NCBI GenBank assembly: GCA_025464695.1
Contig: JAODNQ010000057.1
Location: 1-25,243, forward strand
DNA length: 25,243 nt
Source: Frankiales bacterium
Lineage (GTDB): Bacteria > Actinomycetota > Actinomycetes > Mycobacteriales > SCTD01
Direction: 5' to 3'
This document shows, in pieces, positions 14,976 to 22,263 of the stretch (its first letter is position 1; each line of letters starts with the position of its first letter). Under the pieces are notes generated by a model, which made no database searches, had not been told where the DNA came from, and saw nothing but the letters and a program-made list of their open reading frames with translations. The position numbers and the translations under genes were made by a program.

Positions 14976-15434
14976 CTACCCGGGGGCCGGCTCGACCAAC
15001 GACACCAGAGGCAGCTCGCGGCGTGCTCTCGTCGAGGCCAGGCCGCGCAGGAACACCCGGGCCATGCGCTGCGCGTGCGCCTGCGCGCGCTCGGTCGTGG
15101 GTCCCGTGAAGTGCGCCTCCAGGGCGGCGCGCCACAGCAGCAGCCAGCGGGCGAAGTGCTCCTCCGTCAGCGGCACCCTCGCGTGCACCTCCCGGTGCAC
15201 CGCCATGACCCGCCCGCCGTAGCGGCCGGTGTCGAACAGGACCTTCTCCCAGAAGTCGCCGAGGACGGGCAGGTGCCGCTCGAGGTCCATGGCGACGACG
15301 TCGACGAAGACGTGGCGCAGCAGGTCGTCGGCGAAGGCGCGGGCGTAGAAGTCCCGCAGCAGGACGTCGAGGTCCGCCCTGCTGCTGAGGTCCGGGCGGC
15401 TCGTCGGGCCGGAGCCGCCGCCGTCGCCGGTCAG
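14976..15434 (-). CDS. Truncated globin, group III-like, probable CTG start
   Basis: A protein of about 152 aa. Recognisable globin features are FYARAF (29-34) with Tyr30 as the B10 Tyr, a helix with FWEKVLFDTGRYGG (61-74), HREVHARVPLTEEHFARWL (80-98) with His80 or His84 as the proximal haem ligand, and Trp97/Trp101 in the G helix. The spacing matches group III (Ctb/trHbP) truncated haemoglobins. There is no ATG, GTG or TTG in frame between the ABC gene's stop and residue 49, and starting there would remove the A-B helices. The CTG at 15434 overlaps the stop of the ABC gene as CTGA, mirroring the ATGA/GTGA couplings around it, so I take it as the start. Such globins bind oxygen or NO. The family call is good; the start is inference. 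Confidence 0.8.
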   Translation of the reverse strand: MTGDGGGSGPTSRPDLSSRADLDVLLRDFYARAFADDLLRHVFVDVVAMDLERHLPVLGDFWEKVLFDTGRYGGRVMAVHREVHARVPLTEEHFARWLLLWRAALEAHFTGPTTERAQAHAQRMARVFLRGLASTRARRELPLVSLVEPAPG

Positions 15435-17419
15435 GTGGCGGCCCCGGCGAACTGCGCGTGGTAGAGCCGGGCGTAGGCGCCCTCCGCGGCCAGCAGCTGC
15501 TCGTGGGTGCCCTGCTCGACGATCGCCCCCGCCTCCATCACCAGGATGAGGTCCGCGTCCCGGATCGTGGACAGCCGGTGGGCGATCACGAAGCTCGTCC
15601 GGTCGCTGCGCAGCGCGGCCATGGCGTGCTGCACCAGCACCTCCGTCCGGGTGTCCACCGAGCTGGTCGCCTCGTCGAGGATGAGGAGCGAGGGGTCGGC
15701 CAGGAAGGCCCGCGCGATGGTGATGAGCTGCTTCTCGCCGGCGGAGACGTTCGAGCCCTCCTCGTCGATGACGGTGTCGTAGCCGTCGGGCAGCGCGCGC
15801 ACGAAGCGGTCGACGTAGGTGGCCTCCGCCGCCTGCACCACCTGCTCGGGAGTGGCGGCGGCGTTGCCGTACGCGATGTTGTCGCGGATCGTCCCGCCGA
15901 ACAGCCACGTGTCCTGCAGGACCATGCCGACGCCGGAGCGGAGGTCGGCCCGGCTCATCGTCGCGGTGTCGACGCCGTCGAGGGTGATCCGTCCGCTCTG
16001 CACCTCGTAGAAGCGCAGGACGAGGTTGACCAGGGTGGTCTTCCCGGCGCCCGTGGGCCCGACGATCGCGACCGTCTGGCCCGGCTCGGCGACCAGGGAC
16101 AGGTCGGTGATCAGCGGCACGTCCGGCCGGTAGGAGAACGACACGTGCTCGAACGCGACCCGTCCGCGGCGGACCGTGCGGACCGCGGGCTCGGCGGGGT
16201 CGGGCGACTGCTCGGGGGCGTCGAGCAGCTCGAACACCCGCTCGGCCGACGCGACGCCGGACTGCAGCACGTTGGCCATCGACGCCGCCTGCGTCAGCGG
16301 CTGCGTGAACTGGCGGGAGTACTGGATGAACGCCTGGACGTCGCCCAGGCTCATCGTCCCCGCGGCGACGCGCAGCCCCCCGACCACGGCGACCGCGACG
16401 TAGTTGAGGTTCCCGATGAACATCATCGACGGCATGATGAGCCCGGAGACGAACTGGGCCCGGAAGCCGGCCTCGAACAGCTGGTCGTTCGTGGCCCGGA
16501 ACGCCTCCTCGACCTCGCCGCGCCGGCCGAAGACGCGCACCAGCTCGTGTCCGGTGAACGCCTCCTCGATCTGGCCGTTGAGCGCTCCCGTGTGCTTCCA
16601 CTGCGCCACGAACGCCGTCTGGCTCCGCTTCGCCACTGCCTTCGTCACGACCAGGGACAGCGGCACGGTGACCAGCGCGAGGACCGCCAGCAGCGGCGAG
16701 ATCAGCACCATCATGACGAGCACGCCGACCACCGACAGCACCGAGGTGATGAGCTGGCTCATCGTCTGCTGCAGGCTGGTGGAGACGTTGTCGATGTCGT
16801 TGGTGACCCGCGACAGCACCTCCCCGCGCTGGCGGCCGTCGAAGTAGGACAGCGGGAGGCGGTTGAGCTTGTCCTCGACCTCCCCGCGCAGCCGGTAGAC
16901 GGTGCGCTGGACGATGCCGTTGAGCAGCCAGCCCTGCGCGTAGGCGAAGGCGGCGGCACCGAGGTAGATGCCGAGGACGCCGAGGAGCACGACCGCCAGG
17001 GCGTGGGTGTCGATCCCCACGCCCGGCACGACGCCCTGGGTCTCGATGAGCGCACCGACGGTGTCGTCGCCCGAGGCGCGTGCGGCGGCGGCGGCCTGGG
17101 CGCTGGAGAGGCCGGCCGGCAGCCCCTTGCCGATGATCCCGGCGAAGATCAGGTCGGTCGCGTGCCCGAGGATCCGCGGTCCCAGGACGTTGAGCCCGAC
17201 GCTCACGACGGCGAGCAGCAGGACCGCGACCGCGCCGACGCGCTCGGGCCGCAGCAGGCGCAGCAACCGGCGGGCCGACGGGCCGAAGGCCGCGGCCTTC
17301 TCGACCGGCTGCCCGGCCCCGGCCCACGGCGGACCGCCCCGGCGCTGGGCGGCCATGCCCCGGGCGGCCTCGACCGTGTCGGCGTCCTGCGCCGGCCGCG
17401 TGCTCGTGCCGGCGCTCAT
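15431..17419 (-). CDS. ABC exporter half-transporter, catalytically intact subunit
   Basis: A 662-aa protein: an N-terminal membrane domain of six helices (about residues 60-390, with a long external loop around 95-135) fused to a nucleotide-binding domain. Motifs: GPTGAGKT (454-461) Walker A, Q-loop near Gln502, NVSAGEKQ (557-564) in place of LSGGQ, LLILDE (578-583) with catalytic Glu583, and His614 in AHRLS. Walker A, Walker B and the H-loop are canonical, but the signature motif is altered. It pairs with the upstream gene, whose defects are the mirror image. The ATG at 17419 overlaps that gene's stop (ATGA). Multidrug or lipid export is typical of such heterodimers (TM287/288, BmrCD). Substrate unknown. 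Confidence 0.93.
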   Translation of the reverse strand: MSAGTSTRPAQDADTVEAARGMAAQRRGGPPWAGAGQPVEKAAAFGPSARRLLRLLRPERVGAVAVLLLAVVSVGLNVLGPRILGHATDLIFAGIIGKGLPAGLSSAQAAAAARASGDDTVGALIETQGVVPGVGIDTHALAVVLLGVLGIYLGAAAFAYAQGWLLNGIVQRTVYRLRGEVEDKLNRLPLSYFDGRQRGEVLSRVTNDIDNVSTSLQQTMSQLITSVLSVVGVLVMMVLISPLLAVLALVTVPLSLVVTKAVAKRSQTAFVAQWKHTGALNGQIEEAFTGHELVRVFGRRGEVEEAFRATNDQLFEAGFRAQFVSGLIMPSMMFIGNLNYVAVAVVGGLRVAAGTMSLGDVQAFIQYSRQFTQPLTQAASMANVLQSGVASAERVFELLDAPEQSPDPAEPAVRTVRRGRVAFEHVSFSYRPDVPLITDLSLVAEPGQTVAIVGPTGAGKTTLVNLVLRFYEVQSGRITLDGVDTATMSRADLRSGVGMVLQDTWLFGGTIRDNIAYGNAAATPEQVVQAAEATYVDRFVRALPDGYDTVIDEEGSNVSAGEKQLITIARAFLADPSLLILDEATSSVDTRTEVLVQHAMAALRSDRTSFVIAHRLSTIRDADLILVMEAGAIVEQGTHEQLLAAEGAYARLYHAQFAGAAT

Positions 17420-19152
17420 GCCAGGGCCTCTTCCGCGGACATCTGGGACGCGACGATCTCGCGGTAGGTGGGGCAGCTCTCGAGCAGCTCGGCGTGCCGG
17501 CCGACCCCGACCACGGCGCCGCCGTCGAGCACGACGATCTGGTCCGCGCCGGCGATGGTCGAGACCCGCTGGGCGACGATCACCACCGTGGCCGATGCCG
17601 TGACCGGCTTCAGCGCGGCCCGCAGGCGTGCGTCCGTGGCGAGGTCGAGGGCCGAGAACGAGTCGTCGAACAGGTACACCTCGGGGCGCCGCACGAGGGC
17701 GCGGGCGATGGCCAGCCGCTGCCGCTGCCCGCCCGAGACGCTGGTGCCGCCCTGGGTGACGGCGGTGGCCAGCCCCTCGGGCATGGCCCGCACGAAGTCG
17801 GCGCCCTGGGCGATCTCGAGCGCGGCCCAGAGCTCGTCGTCGGTCGCGTCGGGGTTGCCGTAGCGCAGGTTGCTCGCGACCGTCCCGGAGAACAGGTAGG
17901 GCCGCTGCGGCACCAGGCCGATCCGGCGCCAGAGCACCTCCTGGTCCAGGGCCCGGACGTCGACGCCGTCCAGCTGCAGGCTCCCGCCGGTGACGTCGAA
18001 CAGCCGCGGCACCAGGGACAGGAGGGTCGTCTTGCCCGCCCCCGTGCTGCCGATGACCGCCGTCGTCCGGCCGGGCAGCGCGGTGAACGAGACGTCGCGC
18101 AGCACGGGTGCCGCGGCGCCCGGGTAGGAGAAGGAGACGGCGTCGAACACGAGCTGCCCGTCGTCGCGCAGGGGGGCCACGGGGTCGGCGGCCGGGACCA
18201 CGGAGCCCTGGGTGTCCAGGACCTCCGTGATGCGGTCGGCGCAGACCGACGCGCGCGGGATCATGATCGCCATGAAGGTGGCCATCATGACGGCCATGAG
18301 GATCTGCACGAGGTAGGCCAGGAACGCCGTCAGCGAGCCGATCTGCATCTGGCCCGCGTCGATCCGGCCGGCTCCGAACCACAGCACCGCCACGCTGCTG
18401 GCGTTCAGGACCAGGGTCACGATCGGGAAGATCGACACCTGCAGCCGCCCCGCGGCCGTCGCGACGTCGGTCACCTCGGCGTTCGCGGCGGCGAAGCGGG
18501 CGGTCTCCTGCGGCTCGCGCACGAAGGCGCGCACCACCCGGATGCCGGTGATCTGCTCGCGGAGCACCCGGTTGACGGTGTCGATGCGCACCTGCATGAG
18601 GCGGAACAGCGGGACCATGCGGCGGATGACCAGCCCGACCGAGAGCACCAGCGCCGGCACCGAGACGACCATCAGCCAGGACAGGCCGACGTCCTCGCGC
18701 AGGGCCATCACCACCCCGCCCACGCACATGATCGGGGCCGAGACCAGCATCGTGCAGCTCATGAGGACCAGGACCTGGACCTGCTGGACGTCGTTGGTGC
18801 CCCGGGTGATGAGCGAGGGCGCGCCGAAGGCGTTGACCTCCCGGGCGGAGAACCCGCCGACGTGGTGGAACAGGGCGCCGCGCAGGTCACGACCGACGCT
18901 CATCGCCGTGCGCGCCCCGAACCAGACGGCGGCCACCGAGCAGACGATCTGCAGCACGGTGACCAGGAGCATCCAGCCGCCGGTCGACACGATGAAGCCG
19001 GTGTCCCCGGTCGCGATCCCGCGGTCGATGATGTCGGCGTTCAGGCTGGGCAGGTACAGCGACGCGATGGTGCCGACCAGCTGCAGGGCGACGACGGCGA
19101 GCAGCGGCCGGCGGTAGGGCGCGAGCGAGGAGCGCAGCAGACGCATCAGCAC
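17416..19152 (-). CDS. ABC exporter half-transporter, degenerate-site subunit
   Basis: A 578-aa protein with six membrane helices (about residues 15-300) and a nucleotide-binding domain. GSTGAGKT (368-375) is Walker A and SVSGGQRQ (471-478) a normal signature. The Walker B end reads LFDD, so the catalytic Glu is Asp497, and the H-loop His is replaced by Gln528 in VAQRVST. Asp for Glu and Gln for His are the changes seen in the degenerate subunit of heterodimeric exporters. It should form one active and one inactive ATP site with the downstream partner. The GTG at 19152 has GGGAGG 9-10 bases upstream; an ATG two codons later overlaps the TetR stop (TGATG) and is an alternative start. The TetR regulator immediately upstream probably controls the pair. 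Confidence 0.93.
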   Translation of the reverse strand: MLMRLLRSSLAPYRRPLLAVVALQLVGTIASLYLPSLNADIIDRGIATGDTGFIVSTGGWMLLVTVLQIVCSVAAVWFGARTAMSVGRDLRGALFHHVGGFSAREVNAFGAPSLITRGTNDVQQVQVLVLMSCTMLVSAPIMCVGGVVMALREDVGLSWLMVVSVPALVLSVGLVIRRMVPLFRLMQVRIDTVNRVLREQITGIRVVRAFVREPQETARFAAANAEVTDVATAAGRLQVSIFPIVTLVLNASSVAVLWFGAGRIDAGQMQIGSLTAFLAYLVQILMAVMMATFMAIMIPRASVCADRITEVLDTQGSVVPAADPVAPLRDDGQLVFDAVSFSYPGAAAPVLRDVSFTALPGRTTAVIGSTGAGKTTLLSLVPRLFDVTGGSLQLDGVDVRALDQEVLWRRIGLVPQRPYLFSGTVASNLRYGNPDATDDELWAALEIAQGADFVRAMPEGLATAVTQGGTSVSGGQRQRLAIARALVRRPEVYLFDDSFSALDLATDARLRAALKPVTASATVVIVAQRVSTIAGADQIVVLDGGAVVGVGRHAELLESCPTYREIVASQMSAEEALA

Positions 19153-19754
19153 GGCGGGGGTCCTCCCGGCGGACGGTGCAGCAGGCCGTCGAGCAGCACC
19201 GCCACGACCTGACCGGCGTCGAGGTGCGTGCCGGCGCTGATGCGGGGGTGGGTGGCCGAGAAGGTGAGCAGGCGCAGGGTCGCGGCGAGCTCCAGCGGGG
19301 GGACGCGGAGCCGGTCGGCGTCCTCCCCGACGACGTCGACGACCGCCCGGCAGAAGTCGTCCGCAGCCAGGCGCCAGGAGGCGTCGTCGTGCCGGTGTCC
19401 CGACGGGTGCAGGCCGAGGGCGTCGACCAGCGTGAAGATGCTCGACAGCCGACGCTGCAGCGCGTCGACGACGGCGACGAGGCGGGCGCGCAGCGGCAGC
19501 TCCCGGTCGATGTCGGCGAGCTCCCGCAGCAGCACGCCCTGGTCCAGCGCCCGCTCGGCGACGGCCCGGACGAGGGCGTCCTTGTGCGGGAAGACCCGGA
19601 AGATCGTGCCCTCGGCCACCTCGGCCGCCCGCGCGATCTGCCGGGTCGTCACCGCCGGCCCGTGCTCGAGCACCAGCGGCAGGGCAGCGCTGACCAGCGC
19701 CTCGCGTCGCGCGTCGGGCGACATGCGGCGGGCTCGGTCAGGGCGGACGGGCAC
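19146..19754 (-). CDS. TetR/AcrR-family transcriptional regulator
   Basis: A 202-aa protein. The N-terminal helix-turn-helix domain (about residues 10-58) contains ARREALVSAALPLVLEHG, then TTRQIARAAEVAEGTIFRVFPHKDALV, where the recognition helix matches the family pattern. The C-terminal part (about 65-195) is a variable ligand-binding helical domain ending in a Pro-rich tail. The GTG start at 19754 gives the full N-terminus; the ATG at 19724 is an alternative. The gene directly overlaps the ABC exporter start, so it is likely the local repressor of export genes, and a palindrome lies 10 bases upstream of the start. The inducer is unknown. Confidence 0.92.
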   Translation of the reverse strand: MPVRPDRARRMSPDARREALVSAALPLVLEHGPAVTTRQIARAAEVAEGTIFRVFPHKDALVRAVAERALDQGVLLRELADIDRELPLRARLVAVVDALQRRLSSIFTLVDALGLHPSGHRHDDASWRLAADDFCRAVVDVVGEDADRLRVPPLELAATLRLLTFSATHPRISAGTHLDAGQVVAVLLDGLLHRPPGGPPPC

Positions 19755-19763
19755 GGGACGACA

Positions 19764-19786
19764 CTAGGTGAGCGCGCACTCACTAG
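19764..19786. promoter_or_regulatory. Palindromic operator for the TetR regulator
   Basis: GTGAGCGCGCACTCAC (19768-19783) pairs with its reverse complement at 14 of 16 positions and is flanked by CTAG on the left and TAG on the right. It lies in the 53-base gap between the MOSC gene and the TetR start, exactly where an autoregulating TetR repressor would bind. TAGTGAG/CTCACTA-type sites are common for actinobacterial TetR proteins. Binding is inferred. Confidence 0.65.
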
Positions 19787-19807
19787 CCAGCGGGTATCGG
19801 GCCCCGG

Positions 19808-20707
19808 TCAGTCGCCGGTGACCCGGTCGCCGACGTGGAGGTCGCCGTCGGTGAGGACGGCGGCGCGCAGCCCGCCCCGGTGGATGAGCGGCCGGAGCAG
19901 CCCCGGTCCGCTGAGCCGGTCGAGGTGGACGCAGGGCTCGGCGAGGCGCAGACCGCGGCAGCGGACGTCCCCGATCCGGAACGCGCGGCCGACGAGGGCG
20001 TCCAGGTCGAGGCCGCGGGTGAGGACGTTGCGACGGGTGCGGGCGAAGTCGACGTCCACCCCCTGGGCGGTCAGGTCGTCGAGGACCTCGGCGGCGAACA
20101 GGGTGAGCTCGTAGCCCGGCCGGTGTCCGGCGCGCGGGCTGAACGTGCCCTCCCCGACCGCGTAGCGGTCACCCTCCAGCCCGCCCCCGGCGAGGGCCCG
20201 GACGCTGTCGACCAGCCGGACGGGTGCCTCCGCGCGCGGTGCGACCGCGAGCCGTTCCACGGTGCCCTGCAGCGGGCGCGGGACCGGCAGCGGCGCGACG
20301 ACGGGGTCGAGCGAGGCGACGACGTACGCGCTGCTGATCGACAGCTCCGCGGTCGCCGCTCCGAGCAGGGCGGGGTCCTGCGGGCTGAGCACGACACCGG
20401 GCGGGGTGCCGAACGCGAGGCACGCGACCTGCCGGTCCGGACCGTCGGCCGAGGGGCTGGAGCTGCCGTCGACGACGGCGATCCACCACCCGGCCCACGA
20501 GAACGAGCGGGGGTCCGCGACGGGCACCAGGCCGGAGCCGCGTCCGGCGAGCCAGCCCCTCCAGGCCGCGAGCGCGTGGGCGGGGGGCGTGTCGTCCGCG
20601 AGCCGCGGCAGCGCGTCGAGCGGCAGCTCCGTCACGGAGGCCAGGCACGCGGCCAGCCCGCGGACCAGGGGGCGGCCTGCGCCGGGAGGCAGGGCGGTCT
20701 CGATCAC
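19808..20707 (-). CDS. MOSC-domain protein with unassigned N-terminal domain
   Basis: A 299-aa protein. The C-terminal half (about residues 148-297) is a MOSC domain: GGLEGDRYAV (175-184), RRNVLTRGLDLDALVG (225-240), and AEPCVHL (256-262) with the invariant Cys259, followed by HRGGLRAAVLTDGDLHVGDRV. MOSC domains handle sulfur or molybdenum-bound ligands in proteins such as YiiM and mARC. The N-terminal half (about 1-145) holds GWWIAVVDG and LAFGTPPGVVLSP segments and I do not recognise it. The GTG at 20707 is preceded by AGGAG 5-6 bases upstream and overlaps the TGA of the B3/4 gene (GTGA). Expression with that gene looks obligatory. Enzymatic role unknown. Confidence 0.85.
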   Translation of the reverse strand: MIETALPPGAGRPLVRGLAACLASVTELPLDALPRLADDTPPAHALAAWRGWLAGRGSGLVPVADPRSFSWAGWWIAVVDGSSSPSADGPDRQVACLAFGTPPGVVLSPQDPALLGAATAELSISSAYVVASLDPVVAPLPVPRPLQGTVERLAVAPRAEAPVRLVDSVRALAGGGLEGDRYAVGEGTFSPRAGHRPGYELTLFAAEVLDDLTAQGVDVDFARTRRNVLTRGLDLDALVGRAFRIGDVRCRGLRLAEPCVHLDRLSGPGLLRPLIHRGGLRAAVLTDGDLHVGDRVTGD

Positions 20708-21432
20708 CTCGGCTCCTGTGCGCTCAGCAGCCGACGGGCGACCTGGACGTCGGGACCGAGCCGACGCAGGTGCGCGACGAGGTCGTCCGCGGCGGCGTCG
20801 AGCGCCTGGTCGGTCAGCGGAGCGAGAGCGTCGAGGATGAACAGGCAGGTGGTGGTGCCGTCGGTGAGCTGGGTGCGCCGGGCCTGCCGCCAGTTCCAGC
20901 GGCGGCAGGTCACGCCGGCGTCGTCGCACCAGACGACCTCGCCGGGCTCCGGGTGCTCGACCACCGGCTCCCCGCCCGCCGCCGTGTCGAACGGCTCCTC
21001 GCCGGTCGCGCGGACCAGCCGCGGCGGGCCGGCGTAGCGGTCGAGGTCCTCGCCGCCGAGCGGGACCTGGTGCAGGACGGAGACCGCGTTGTAGACGTCG
21101 GTGAGCCGGTTGACCCGCGGCAGGCCCGTCTCGGCGCGACGCAGCAGCGCCTCCAGGCTGTTGCGGGTGCGCTGCGGCTTCGCCCCGAACGCCCGGTAGG
21201 CGTCCCGCCAGGCGGCGACGTGCGGGAGGTCCTCGACCGGCCCGGCTGCCAGCGCCTGCCGAGCCGACTGCTCGGCCGCCTGCAGGAGCGCCTCGCTGGC
21301 GGCGTCCCCGGCCCCCGGCTCGATGCCGCCGACCGCGAGCAGCAGCGCGCGGTAGTCGGGGCGCAGGGCGGTGACGGCCGCGTCGAGCTCGGCCCGGTCG
21401 AGGACGTCCTGCAGCGGCGCGCGCTCAGCCAC
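20704..21432 (-). CDS. B3/4-domain protein
   Basis: A 242-aa protein with a B3/4 domain (about residues 65-205), the fold of the tRNA-editing region of phenylalanyl-tRNA synthetase beta subunit, here free-standing. Typical sequence is AYRAFGAKPQRTRNSLEALL (78-97), then PRVNRLTDVYNAVSV (105-119), PLGGEDLDRYAG (124-135) and VVWCDDAGVTCRRWNWRQ (166-183). Free-standing members may edit mischarged tRNA or bind a small ligand. The GTG at 21432 overlaps the end of the XRE gene by 8 bases; a GTG at 21441 is an alternative start. It is coupled to the regulator upstream and MOSC gene downstream. Confidence 0.88.
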   Translation of the reverse strand: MAERAPLQDVLDRAELDAAVTALRPDYRALLLAVGGIEPGAGDAASEALLQAAEQSARQALAAGPVEDLPHVAAWRDAYRAFGAKPQRTRNSLEALLRRAETGLPRVNRLTDVYNAVSVLHQVPLGGEDLDRYAGPPRLVRATGEEPFDTAAGGEPVVEHPEPGEVVWCDDAGVTCRRWNWRQARRTQLTDGTTTCLFILDALAPLTDQALDAAADDLVAHLRRLGPDVQVARRLLSAQEPR

Positions 21433-22027
21433 GGCCGGCACCGCTGCGCGCGCGTCCGACGGCAGGCTCGAGGACGGCGAGCGAGAAGCGCGCGGGCCGG
21501 CCGCCCGGGTTCGCGTAGGCGTGGGCGACGTCGCCGGGGAAGCTCGCTGCGTCACCGGCCTCCAGGTGCGTCACGTCCTCGGCGACCTCGACCTGCACGC
21601 TGCCCTCGAGGACCTGGAGCAGCTCACGGGTGCCGACCGTGTGCGCGTCGCTGGCGTACCGCTCCCCGGCGCCCAGCGTCCAGTCCCACAGCTCGACGAC
21701 GTCGGGGCCCTTCGTGCCGGCCACCAGGACGGCCCGGCCGCCTGCCCGGCCCTGCCACAGGACCGACCCCTCGCCGGACCGCGTCACCGTGACCAGCGCC
21801 GTCGGCGCGGCCGGCTCGACCAGCTCCGGCAGGCCGACGCCCAGGGCGTCGCTGAGCTTCAGCAGGATCCCGATGCTCGGGTTGCTCGTGCCCTGCTCGA
21901 TGTTGACCAGCGCGCGGCGGCTCACGTCAGCCGCCTCCGCCAGCTGGTCCAGCGTCCAGCCGCGCGCCTGCCGGTGCTGCCGCACCCGACTCCCGATGGT
22001 CTGCGCCAGAGCTGCCGTCGCCTCCAC
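21425..22027 (-). CDS. XRE-family regulator with C-terminal cupin
   Basis: A 200-aa protein. The helix-turn-helix (about residues 8-66) reads TIGSRVRQHRQARGWTLDQL, then EAADVSRRALVNIEQGTSNPS, a typical XRE pattern. The C-terminal part (about 110-190) is a single cupin barrel: GAGERYASDAHTVGTRELLQ and LEGSVQVEVAED followed by LEAGDAASFPGDVAHAY. This layout is that of PuuR/SutR-like regulators, whose cupin senses a small molecule. The start chosen is the GTG at 22027, which lies 7 bases after a -10-like TAGAGT; a GTG at 22036 would fall inside that element. It probably controls itself and the coupled B3/4 and MOSC genes. Confidence 0.88.
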   Translation of the reverse strand: MEATAALAQTIGSRVRQHRQARGWTLDQLAEAADVSRRALVNIEQGTSNPSIGILLKLSDALGVGLPELVEPAAPTALVTVTRSGEGSVLWQGRAGGRAVLVAGTKGPDVVELWDWTLGAGERYASDAHTVGTRELLQVLEGSVQVEVAEDVTHLEAGDAASFPGDVAHAYANPGGRPARFSLAVLEPAVGRARSGAGRG

Positions 22028-22032
22028 GCAGC

Positions 22033-22060
22033 GCACTCTAGTGCACTACCAGTGCAGTGC
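22033..22060 (-). promoter_or_regulatory. Promoter/operator of the XRE-cupin regulator
   Basis: GCACT and AGTGC half-sites are packed here: GCACT-CT-AGTGC (22033-22044) overlaps GCACT-ACC-AGTGC (22043-22055), followed by another AGTGC (22056-22060). On the minus strand TAGAGT (22040 to 22035) matches a -10 element and would start RNA at or near the GTG at 22027, giving a leaderless message. I see no convincing -35. Binding by the XRE protein is inferred. Confidence 0.5.
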
Positions 22061-22263
22061 TGGCTGGATGTCACACCGCCCTCCCCGAGCAGGACGAGGC
22101 GCGCTGCCTTCAGCACCTGCTCCCGGGTCACCACGTCGACAGCCTGTCAGCGGGACGCAAGCGGCTTCTGCGCTCTGGCCACGCGTGCCGCCGACCAGCG
22201 GCAGGAGAGCAGCGCGGAGCGGCCCGGGCTCCTGGAGCGTCGCGGGCCTGCGGGAGACCGCCC

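Noticed and set aside
15458..17467. Plus-strand open frame opposite the ABC exporter
   Set aside because: It is His/Asp/Arg/Gln-rich low-complexity sequence, antisense to clear Walker A, signature and Walker B motifs.
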